Origin: Acidimicrobiaceae bacterium
Lineage (GTDB): Bacteria; Actinomycetota; Acidimicrobiia; Acidimicrobiales; Bog-793
Assembly: GCA_027459565.1 (NCBI GenBank)
Contig: DAIDIA010000065.1
Location: 1 to 15,696, forward strand
DNA length: 15,696 bases
Direction: 5' to 3'
Each line of letters opens with the position of its first letter. Positions within the stretch are counted from its first letter, which is position 1. Shown here piece after piece: positions 7,562-12,852 of this stretch. The notes under the pieces were generated by a model that had not been told where the DNA came from, made no database searches, and saw only the letters and a program-made list of their open reading frames with translations. The translations under genes and the position numbers were made by a program.

Positions 7562-7963
7562 TTATGCGGGTGGCTCAATTCGTTCACGGAGCCAGTCGGA
7601 GGTCTGTTGTTCGTCTGATTCACCAGCAGCTACCGCGAGAACGAGGCGCTCGGCCTCATCAGAAGATGGATAATCTGACCAAGTCCACGAGTTCATCTCG
7701 AGGAACAGCCGGAACGTAACCCATGCCGCGCGTTTGTTTCCATCGAGTAATGGGTGGTTCCGCGCGAGACGGACGAGGAGCACACCGGCCTTGTCGCAAA
7801 AATCGGGGTAGAACTCCTCGCCGCCAAAACTCGCGCCCGGGGCGTGAAGGGCTGAGTCCGCAAGATCCGCCTTCACACTCGCCATGACAATCTTGATGTC
7901 AAGTCCGGTGACCGCAGAAGCGACAGCAAGGTAGTCAGGAAGATCCGGATAGCGGATGGTCAC
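7562..7963 (-). CDS. Doc-type (Fic/Doc fold) toxin
   Basis: The 133-residue protein carries the Doc signature HPLLDGNKR at 70-78 (His70, Asp74, Asn76, Lys77, Arg78), next to a helix beginning AAWVTFRLFLEM. Doc toxins phosphorylate elongation factor Tu and stop translation; this activity is inferred from the family. Relative to P1 Doc (HxFxD/NxNKR) the Phe is replaced by Leu, a variation I recall from actinobacterial homologues. The start is GTG, overlapping the antitoxin stop as GTGA, which ties its translation to the upstream antitoxin. Length matches the family. It is convergent with the integrase gene. Confidence 0.9.
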   Translation of the reverse strand: MTIRYPDLPDYLAVASAVTGLDIKIVMASVKADLADSALHAPGASFGGEEFYPDFCDKAGVLLVRLARNHPLLDGNKRAAWVTFRLFLEMNSWTWSDYPSSDEAERLVLAVAAGESDEQQTSDWLRERIEPPA

Positions 7964-8169
7964 TTCGCAAGACGATCGAGCAGTTCTTGATCCTCTTCGA
8001 TGATTCGGGTCAGTCGGGCTTTAAATTCAGGGTCATTGCGGCGACGCTCGACAGCCTCAATGAGTGCCAGCTGAACCGTCTCATTGAGACTCTTGCCTTC
8101 GACGCGCGCAAGAGCTTCAGCGTCGGTAGCCACGTTGTCTTTCAAGCGAACCGTCAGATTCTTCGTCAT
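7960..8169 (-). CDS. Ribbon-helix-helix-like antitoxin partner of the Doc toxin
   Basis: The 69-residue protein begins MTKNLTVRLKDNVATDAEAL, a beta strand of the MetJ/Arc type followed by two helices (residues about 13-45, with SLNETVQLALIEAVERRR). A charged C-terminal helix (46-69) probably wraps the toxin. It should neutralise Doc and repress its own operon. No Shine-Dalgarno sequence precedes the ATG at 8169. Instead a TATCAT hexamer sits exactly at -12 to -7 relative to the A of ATG, fitting a leaderless transcript. A direct repeat of 13 bases overlaps this promoter. Doc is classically paired with Phd, so an RHH-type partner is a variant pairing. Confidence 0.82.
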   Translation of the reverse strand: MTKNLTVRLKDNVATDAEALARVEGKSLNETVQLALIEAVERRRNDPEFKARLTRIIEEDQELLDRLAK

Positions 8170-8205
8170 GATTATATGATATCACGGTGCCATGATGTCA
8201 CGGTG
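8170..8205 (-). promoter_or_regulatory. Promoter/operator of the Doc-type TA operon
   Basis: TGATATCACGGTG (8177-8189) and TGATGTCACGGTG (8193-8205) form a near-identical direct repeat with period 16, as expected for tandem RHH dimers. The minus strand has TATCAT at 8181-8176, placing a start point on the antitoxin ATG, and also TATAAT at 8176-8171, which would start inside the gene. Operator function is inferred from position and repetition. Confidence 0.6.
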
Positions 8206-8473
8206 ACTCCGATGAAGACTACCTGGTGCCGTGACCCGACTCTTTCGGCTGGTCGAAAAGAAAGGGGCGATTGTTTGGCCAGCGCCCGAACCTTGATCGA
8301 TCGCAATTCGTCCCCCGCGATACAGAATCGGTGATGGCACGTATGAGGCTTTCGGTCGCGCTTAATGTGCTTGAACCGGTGTAGTCGGACGTCCAACGGA
8401 AATGCAAACTGGGGGTTCGTGCCTGCGGGGGGACGTGCACAGTCTGCGACTGGCGAACCACCAACTGGTTCGG
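8206..8473. other. Spacer between the two TA modules
   Basis: These 268 bp separate the first TA operon's operator from the end of the RelE-type toxin gene. Only short random open frames cross it, with no recognisable motif, strong hairpin or Shine-Dalgarno-led start. It presumably includes the sequence upstream of the Doc-operon promoter. I see nothing else in it. Confidence 0.5.
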
Positions 8474-8731
8474 TTACTGATAGACGTCGCGACGATGGCC
8501 AATTGTTACAACCACGATCACCAAAACTCCGTTATCGATGGTGTAAATGATTCGGTAGTCGCCAACTCTGAGTCGATAACCCTCACGCCCCCGTAGTGGC
8601 CGCGAGGCTGGAGGCCGCGGATCCTTAGCGAGTAGTGCGATTGCCCCTTGAATTCGAGGTTGCATCGAGCGATCAATCTTGTGGAGTTCTCGAAGTGCCG
8701 CCGGCCGAAATTCAATGCGATACGCGTTCAC
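8474..8731 (-). CDS. RelE/ParE-family toxin
   Basis: The 85-residue product reads (M)NAYRIEFRPAALRELHKID..., followed by RLRVGDYRIIYTID and a C-terminal VTIGHRRDVYQ. These are the usual RelE-fold landmarks: the first strand YRIEF, two helices, a basic strand GDYRIIY and the terminal HRRDVY with Arg and Tyr in the active-site region. RelE toxins cleave mRNA in the ribosomal A site; that activity is a family inference. The start is the GTG that overlaps the antitoxin TGA (GTGA), giving a family-typical length; upstream in-frame starts would lie inside the antitoxin gene without homology. It is the second gene of the operon. Confidence 0.9.
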   Translation of the reverse strand: MNAYRIEFRPAALRELHKIDRSMQPRIQGAIALLAKDPRPPASRPLRGREGYRLRVGDYRIIYTIDNGVLVIVVVTIGHRRDVYQ

Positions 8732-8976
8732 GACCAGCCGAGGTCTATCTTCACCTGCTCCCAAGGGATATTGTCTCCGACTTCGGCAAGGGCGGCATCA
8801 AACGCGGCCACGTCCTGAGACTCCTCGAGTGCTTCGAGCATTTCGTCGTAGTGATCTGGGCTCACCATGACCGCCGCCCGTCGTCCGTAATGCTCAAGCT
8901 CAACCGGCTCGGACTGCGACATCTCCACGACCTCGGAGAGCCTTTCACGTGCCTTGCTGACAGATATTTTGACCAT
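8728..8976 (-). CDS. Phd/YefM-family antitoxin
   Basis: The protein reads MVKISVSKARERLSEVVEMS, then EPVELEHYGRRAAVMVSPDHYD, the Phd/YefM DNA-binding fold. An acidic C-terminal tail (EALEESQDVAAFDAAL...) is suited to binding the RelE-type toxin. In-frame ATGs exist at 8994, 8982 and 8976. I chose 8976 (82 residues) because TACAAT lies exactly at -12 to -7 and TTGTAC 19 bases further up, fitting a leaderless transcript, and because the longer starts would translate through the palindromic operator. The gene overlaps the toxin start by four bases. It should repress its own operon through the operator at 8981-9016. Confidence 0.87.
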   Translation of the reverse strand: MVKISVSKARERLSEVVEMSQSEPVELEHYGRRAAVMVSPDHYDEMLEALEESQDVAAFDAALAEVGDNIPWEQVKIDLGWS

Positions 8977-8980
8977 GGTC

Positions 8981-9016
8981 ATATTGTACAACATCTGATT
9001 ACATTATGTACAATAT
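8981..9016 (-). promoter_or_regulatory. Promoter/operator of the RelE-Phd TA operon
   Basis: Perfect inverted arms ATATTGTACA (8981-8990) and TGTACAATAT (9007-9016) are separated by 16 bp; each arm contains a TGTACA palindrome, so two stacked dimer sites 26 bp apart are likely. On the minus strand the arms provide TTGTAC (-35-like) and TACAAT (-10-like), so antitoxin binding would cover the promoter. Confidence 0.75.
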
Positions 9017-9235
9017 TGGTGTCGGTGGAGGGACGCGCTCGTTCTGTTACCAAGCACTGGCGGCTTAATCCCTGGAGCACTCGCGACGGCTGAGCCGTGC
9101 ATATCCATCGATCTGTGTCGCGGCACCGCCCGGTGTTGCCGGCATTCCGAGCGGACGTTCCGTATTCGCGATTGTCCCAATGCGGAACTATGAGGATGCA
9201 CCTCGGCCGATGCGCTGTCGGTCGCGGACAACGCT

Positions 9236-9620
9236 GATGACTTACAACTCGCGTTCGATAGTCGGACCTGGCGACGGACTTTGTACTTGCTTACTTCGAG
9301 TCTGGCGTTTCGCCAACGCTGAAGGTCGACCGCACACAAGTAACAGAAGTCCTCCGGACAGTCGAGCGGTTGATTCGCGAGACGTTGTCTGCTACATGGC
9401 CAGACGATGCGCTACACGGAGAGGATCTTGCTCAACTCGGTGAGTCCGATCGGGTCTGGATCATCGATTCGGTTGAGGTCACGTCGTTCTTCAGCCGACG
9501 TGACCCGAACTGGCGAGTTCACATTTTGCTGGAGGTTGCCAAGGGCACTGAGATCGCAGTCGTCGTCGCTCCTGCTCTGCGATGCTGCTGGTGGGCGCTC
9601 GTATCTGGTCATGACTGCAC
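9236..9620 (+). pseudogene. Decayed inositol-monophosphatase/HisN-like gene
   Basis: The frame from 9262 reads SDLATDFVLAYFESG... then DDALHGEDLAQLGESDRVW, IIDSVEVTSFFSRRDPNW and AVVVAPALRCCWWAL. This parallels the histidinol-phosphatase/inositol-monophosphatase pattern (GEE, then WVIDPIDGTxNFxRGxPVW, then VSAPALxRRWWA). Residues before it (ADDLQLAFDS) lie in another frame, so a frameshift sits near 9260. The metal-binding DPxDGT motif has become DSVEVT, losing the second Asp, and similarity stops about residue 120, half the family length. It has no credible start or Shine-Dalgarno sequence. It lies between the RelE-type operon and the convergent VOC pseudogene. Identification rests on a weak pattern match. 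Confidence 0.5.
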
Positions 9621-9642
9621 TTCGCCGCTCGGGCGCCCTGCG

Positions 9643-10041
9643 TCATGGCCAGGCGCGGTGGCTCAGGACAAGGCGGTACCCGTCGGGATCGACGACAGTG
9701 ACTCCCGATCGGTCTCAGTAGGGATTACGTGCCGGCACCTGCTGGCCGCCAGCTTCAACGATCCGGCCGGCGACATCTTCGTCGACGAGCTCACCGACGT
9801 AGAGCACGAGGAGGTCTTCGTCAGTCGGCCTCGGCGGCGTTTCTCCGTCCGGATCGCCAACCAGCTCCAAGTGCCAGGCTGCTCCCGGAAAACCGAGCAT
9901 GAATAGCGCATGTCCACCTTCGGCTTCGGCCCCGGCCCGGTACAGAACTTGGAGCCCAAGTCCGTCAACCCAGAAGCGCTCGGCTTTCGCGAGGTCGCGA
10001 CTCGGACGGGCGATACGGAGATGGCTCGACGGGCGCGGCAT
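9643..10041 (-). pseudogene. VOC (glyoxalase/bleomycin-resistance fold) gene with one in-frame stop
   Basis: The product begins MPRPSSHLRIARPSRDLAKA and continues ERFWVDGLGLQVLYRAG, HALFMLGFPGAAWHLELVG and IVEAGGQQVPARNPY. A TGA (9717-9715) then interrupts it. In the same frame it resumes DRSGVTVVDPDGYRLVLSHR and ends at a TGA at 9645-9643. Family members read NPYWDxxGVTxxDPDGYRxVL, so the stop replaces Trp, most simply by TGG to TGA. Everything else looks like a complete VOC protein of about 132 residues. GGAG lies 5 bases before the ATG at 10041; the adjacent ATG at 10044 is an alternative. The truncated form loses the last metal-site strand and is probably inactive. Its original substrate is unknown. 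Confidence 0.85.
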
Positions 10042-10114
10042 CATGTCTCCAGTATCTCGCATCGACCCCTTCTGCCCGGTGAACGGCGCACATAACGGCG
10101 AACGCTCAGTGGCT

Positions 10115-10243
10115 TCATTCCGCGCCGGATTCGGCGATCACTTGCGCAACAAAGAGGCCTCGATCTGCGCCGGGATAGGGATACGGCAACTCGACGTTCC
10201 AGCCGCGCGTTCTGTATTCGTGACTGTCGCGACCGACGCCAGG
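10115..10243 (-). pseudogene. Orphan C-terminal gene fragment
   Basis: A frame without a start codon reads DSHEYRTRGWNVELPYPY, then PGADRGLFVAQVIAESGAE and a TGA stop at 10117-10115. It has protein-like composition and ends like a natural C-terminus, but its upstream part is missing because PhzF ends at 10255. I cannot name the family. A related 34-bp stretch occurs at 9143-9176 in the same orientation. It is probably the tail of a gene lost by deletion inside the island. Confidence 0.35.
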
Positions 10244-10254
10244 AGAGACGCTCC

Positions 10255-11016
10255 TTACGCGATGAGGTTCACTCGCGAAACGGTTACAGCTTGTCCACCG
10301 AGCTCCACGCGTTCACCTTTCAGTCTCATTCGAACGATCCCTCCTCGACGTGAAGCTTGAAAGCCGGTGAGAACATCGCGTTCCAATCGAGTCGCCCAAT
10401 ACGGAGCTAGGGCGCAATGGGCGGAGCCCGTAACCGGATCCTCGGTTATACCGACATTCGGCCCAAAGACTCGGCTGACAACGTCGTACCCTGCGTCGTC
10501 CGGAGCTCTCGCTGTGATGATTAACCCTCTCCGTCCAAGTCGAGCGATTGCCGTCTGGTCGGCGACGAAGTCGAAAACGTCTTGCGCGAATGGCAGTTCG
10601 ACAATCCAGTCGTCGCCGGCGATGCCAGCCCAAACATAGGTGCCGAGCGCTGCGGGCACCTCTGGGAGCGCCGTCTCAATAGGGCGCCACGCGGGGAAAT
10701 CGAGATAGATCCATCCGTCTATCGACTCGCTCGTGAGGACACCCGAGCGAGTCTGAAATTCACATCTACCTCCAAGCACATGAGCTGCCGCCAACGTCGC
10801 ATGTCCGCACAGGCCAACCTCTGTAGCGGGCGTGAACCATCGAAGATCGTGCGGCGAGACAGATCTTTCAACAACAAAGGCCGTCTCCGATAAATTCATC
10901 TCGCGAGCGATGTCTTGCATCCGATCATCTGGCGGAAATCCATCGACGAGCGCCACTGCGGCGGGATTACCCGCGTACGGCTTATCGGTGAACGCGTCGA
11001 CGACGGTGAGCTCCAT
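10255..11016 (-). CDS. PhzF-family isomerase/epimerase-like protein
   Basis: The 253-residue protein has the two-lobed PhzF layout. It starts MELTVVDAFTDKPYAGNPAA, has the catalytic Glu44 in MNLSETAFV (equivalent to Glu45 of PhzF) and GLCGHATLAAAHVL (68-81), and the second-lobe motif EDPVTGSAHC (192-201). PhzF of Pseudomonas isomerises a dihydro-anthranilate intermediate in phenazine synthesis, but most family members have other, unknown substrates, and no phenazine genes are nearby. The frame is intact although neighbours are broken. The Shine-Dalgarno sequence is weak; AATTAT at -12 to -7 from the ATG would suit a leaderless transcript. It is the largest apparently functional metabolic cargo of the island. 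Confidence 0.92.
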   Translation of the reverse strand: MELTVVDAFTDKPYAGNPAAVALVDGFPPDDRMQDIAREMNLSETAFVVERSVSPHDLRWFTPATEVGLCGHATLAAAHVLGGRCEFQTRSGVLTSESIDGWIYLDFPAWRPIETALPEVPAALGTYVWAGIAGDDWIVELPFAQDVFDFVADQTAIARLGRRGLIITARAPDDAGYDVVSRVFGPNVGITEDPVTGSAHCALAPYWATRLERDVLTGFQASRRGGIVRMRLKGERVELGGQAVTVSRVNLIA

Positions 11017-11357
11017 TTACCCATAATTGCACCACCCAGCGGGGGCGGTCGATGAAAGTCGCGAAGGGGGAGGTGCGCATCCTGTGTGTGACACAGGACC
11101 CGCAAACTGCATCGGCCTAAGGGGCCCATCGCTGCGGGACGGGAAGCACACAGAACAACTATGGGATCGAGAGCTTCGGCTCACGACGGTAGGTACAAAA
11201 TCGGCGATCTGCATCTCCTATCTGCGCAGGCACTTGCATTATCCATACCGCGGTAATGCCGCGGCTACCCATGATCTGGGACGATCATCGGCGTACACCT
11301 ACGGTTTCCCACCAGCTAATTCTGATCTTCCACGATCGGTAGTGAACGCCAAAGAGC
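11017..11357. other. Right-end non-coding segment of the island
   Basis: These 341 bp between the PhzF start and attR hold the PhzF upstream region and a perfect 8-bp inverted repeat (11080-11098). A long plus-strand open frame crosses the segment, continues through the att core and beyond, and has no family motif, so I do not call it. Recombination-accessory binding sites would be expected near its right end, but I cannot identify them. Confidence 0.5.
11080..11098. repeat. Perfect inverted repeat in the island right end
   Basis: TCCTGTGT (11080-11087) and ACACAGGA (11091-11098) flank a 3-bp GTG centre. It lies 64-82 bp upstream of the PhzF gene start. No T-run follows on either strand, so it is more like a protein-binding operator than a terminator. 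Confidence 0.55.
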
Positions 11358-11401
11358 GCCTGCAAAGCCCTCTACCCCAGTTCGATTCTGGGCGCCGCCT
11401 C
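11358..11401 (+). repeat. attR: right 44-bp core repeat
   Basis: This segment is identical to 6222-6265 of tRNA-Cys, from the anticodon stem through the acceptor strand. The bases before it (AAAGAGC) do not rebuild a D-arm or acceptor 5' strand, so this is not a second tRNA gene. It marks the right end of the island; joining 6221 to 11358 restores the presumed original tRNA locus. Confidence 0.95.
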
Positions 11402-11404
11402 AAG

Positions 11405-11965
11405 CGGAGGTCTCCCGATCGTGGCCCTTTTATGGACCACGATCGGGACAACCCGAGTCGAGAGTTCCAGCGCGGGTTTTCGACGAGCCCGGACCTGATG
11501 ATTGTGCAACTCGCCGAGGACGCCTCCCTCAAGTGCCGCCTTCTCCGTGCAAGCACCGTGCACCAGAACGTTGCGGTCACCTGCGGCGGCCCCCACCTGG
11601 GCCATTGCACTTGTGATGCCACCCGCTACAGACATCGTCGCCGGCTACTTGGCGACCGACAGCCTCGCCGCTCAATGACTCAAAACAAAGAAGGGTGCGC
11701 GATCGTGGTGGTTGCCATCACAGTGACTGATCTATTCCACGTTTCTGCCCCAGAGAGGGCGCACCGGCCCTTTGACTTCGTCAAGAGATTATTTGCCCAC
11801 CCTCGCCGAATCCGTGACCTCCCCGTTGGGCCAAGGGCGCGCTGCAAGGACGTACCACCCGCGCAGCCTCATGAAGTCGTCGCCCGCGCAATTTCCGGGT
11901 TGGTCATTTGGGCCAACGACATACCCGTCAGGCGACATCAACATCGAGAGGGCGGGTGTGGGCAC
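11405..11965 (-). pseudogene. DHFR/RibD-C-family reductase gene, decayed
   Basis: One frame from a GTG at 11965 reads MLMSPDGYVVGPNDQPGN, LDEVKGPVRPLWGRN, RAPFFVLSH and then VAGGITSAMAQVGAAAGDRN with LVHGACTEKAALEGGVLGEL. This follows the RibD C-terminal/dihydrofolate-reductase-like family from its N-terminal MSLDGYVAGPND motif to the FVTDGIxSAxxQAxxAAGDK and GELxIH blocks. Stops interrupt it at 11791-11789 (TAA), 11734-11732 (TAG), 11674-11672 (TGA) and 11647-11645 (TAG), all in the same frame, so decay was by substitution. The span of about 187 codons matches the family. It starts 14 bp after the SRPBCC stop, with GGGGAGAG as Shine-Dalgarno sequence, as the third gene of the ArsR operon. 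Its C-terminal end reaches attR. Confidence 0.85.
11413..11448. repeat. Perfect 12-bp inverted repeat beside attR
   Basis: TCCCGATCGTGG (11413-11424) and CCACGATCGGGA (11437-11448) flank a 12-base loop, beginning 12 bp after the att core. No U-rich tract follows on either strand. It lies in the tail of the DHFR-like pseudogene and, before the island arrived, would have stood just after tRNA-Cys, where a stem-loop could have ended both convergent transcripts. Confidence 0.6.
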
Positions 11966-11979
11966 AGAGGCTCTCCCCG

Positions 11980-12483
11980 TCAGTCCGAAAGAAGCCTTTC
12001 GAGCTTGTCGAGCTGCTCCGACCAGCCTTGCTCGGCACCGGCCATCGCCTCCGCGGGCGGCATCGGCTCGAAGTACGACTGTCGCATGGTGAGCGCGGTG
12101 CCTTCTTCGCAAGCCTCAAAGGTCACCTCGATGAGCGTTGCGAAGAGCTCACCCTGCTCGTCGTTGACGGCACGGCCGCTCATGACCAGACGACGCGGGC
12201 GATCGATCTCGTAATACTCACCACCCATGTAGTGGGAGAACCGAGCCTCGACGGGGATGGATCCCGGCCATTCCATCGCAAGTCGGTATTTACCCCCGAC
12301 GCGAAGGTCCACCTCTGCGGCAGGACAGGTGAAGCCAGTCGGCCACCACCATTTCATGAGCTGGTCCGGATCGGTGAAGGCGTCAAAGACACGCTCGGGC
12401 GGAGACTTGAGATTGCGCTCGATGACGAGCTGTTTGACCACAGTCGCAGTTCGGACGTCAACAGCGGAATGGGTCTCAGGCAT
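11980..12483 (-). CDS. SRPBCC (AHSA1-like) domain protein
   Basis: The 167-residue protein shows the activator-of-Hsp90 homologue/START-like fold typical of ArsR-linked SRPBCC proteins: VIERNLKSPPERVFDAFTDP (20-39), the WWWPTGFTC motif (45-53), DLRVGGKYRLAM (59-70), and a C-terminal helix GWSEQLDKLERLLSD. The fold has a hydrophobic ligand cavity; no ligand can be assigned. The ATG at 12483 overlaps the upstream ArsR stop by 8 bases and has GAGG about 6 bases upstream. It is the middle gene of a three-gene operon whose third gene is a pseudogene. Confidence 0.92.
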   Translation of the reverse strand: MPETHSAVDVRTATVVKQLVIERNLKSPPERVFDAFTDPDQLMKWWWPTGFTCPAAEVDLRVGGKYRLAMEWPGSIPVEARFSHYMGGEYYEIDRPRRLVMSGRAVNDEQGELFATLIEVTFEACEEGTALTMRQSYFEPMPPAEAMAGAEQGWSEQLDKLERLLSD

Positions 12484-12832
12484 CGGGAACCTCCTCGTTG
12501 GTGGCTGATTCGGGTTGGGAGCCAAGGTGGACTTCGAGACGGTCGAGGCGGTTGGACCATTCCGCGCGCGCACGACGGAGCCAGTCGTCCACTGGGGCCA
12601 AGCCGTCGAGTTGAAGTCTCGCTGGGCGTCGCTGGGCGTCGCGAGACCTGCCGATCAGACCGGCGCGCTCGAGCACCTTGAGGTGCTTGGTGATCGCGGG
12701 CTGCGTCAGCGCAGTACTCTTTGCGAGTTCGAGGACGCCAGCATCGCCGGCCGCGAGGCGCTCCAGGATCGCCCGGCGAGTCGGGTCTGCAAGCGCTGCG
12801 AAGGAGCGGCTCAACTGATCGTCGGCTACCAT
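12476..12832 (-). CDS. ArsR-family winged-helix repressor
   Basis: The 118-residue protein opens MVADDQLSRSFAALADPTRR, then AILERLAAGDAGVLELA and the recognition region ALTQPAITKHLKVLERAGLI (41-60), the standard ArsR/SmtB winged helix. The metal-binding ELCVCD motif is missing (ELAKST instead), so it belongs to the non-metal group usually paired with SRPBCC proteins. The ATG has AAAGG just upstream. The 12-bp palindrome at 12841-12852 covers the likely promoter, so autoregulation of the operon is probable; the inducer is unknown. A 10-bp tandem repeat near 12620-12640 stays in frame. Confidence 0.93.
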   Translation of the reverse strand: MVADDQLSRSFAALADPTRRAILERLAAGDAGVLELAKSTALTQPAITKHLKVLERAGLIGRSRDAQRRPARLQLDGLAPVDDWLRRARAEWSNRLDRLEVHLGSQPESATNEEVPDA

Positions 12833-12840
12833 TACCTTTA

Positions 12841-12852
12841 AGTTATATAACT
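12841..12852. promoter_or_regulatory. Palindromic operator of the ArsR operon
   Basis: AGTTATATAACT is a perfect 12-bp palindrome, conspicuously A+T-rich in this sequence, 8 bp before the ArsR ATG. Its core supplies a -10-like TATAAC on the minus strand. The position and symmetry fit an ArsR dimer site that blocks transcription of its own operon. Confidence 0.65.

Larger units (their letters stand above)
6222..11401. mobile_element. Small integrated genomic island in tRNA-Cys
   Basis: A perfect 44-bp direct repeat bounds the region: 6222-6265 within tRNA-Cys and 11358-11401 without the tRNA 5' half. The distance between repeat starts is 5136 bp, the predicted size of the excised circle. A tyrosine recombinase gene starts about 150 bp inside the left end, reading away from the tRNA, the standard arrangement for tRNA-targeting islands. 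Cargo: a Doc-type and a RelE-type toxin-antitoxin pair, a PhzF-family enzyme, a VOC pseudogene, a HisN-like pseudogene and a gene fragment. No excisionase, replication, mobilisation or phage gene was recognised, so it may be defective or depend on a helper. The boundaries are certain from sequence; mobility today is inference. Confidence 0.92.

Noticed and set aside
9715..9717. UGA recoded as Trp or selenocysteine
   Set aside because: Other genes in the window stop at TGA at their expected lengths, and homologues have Trp here, so a nonsense mutation or sequence error is simpler.
11358..11401. Second tRNA-Cys gene
   Set aside because: Only the 3' half is present; the preceding bases cannot form the acceptor 5' strand or D-arm.
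11027..12214. A 395-codon plus-strand open frame spanning the island right end, attR and the DHFR-like region
   Set aside because: It crosses the island boundary, is antisense to the DHFR-like pseudogene and the SRPBCC gene, and has no family motif or Shine-Dalgarno-led start.
12612..12645. Tandem 10-bp TCGCTGGGCG repeat within the ArsR gene
   Set aside because: It encodes an ordinary Arg/Ala/Gln-rich wing segment and stays in frame; too short to be meaningful.
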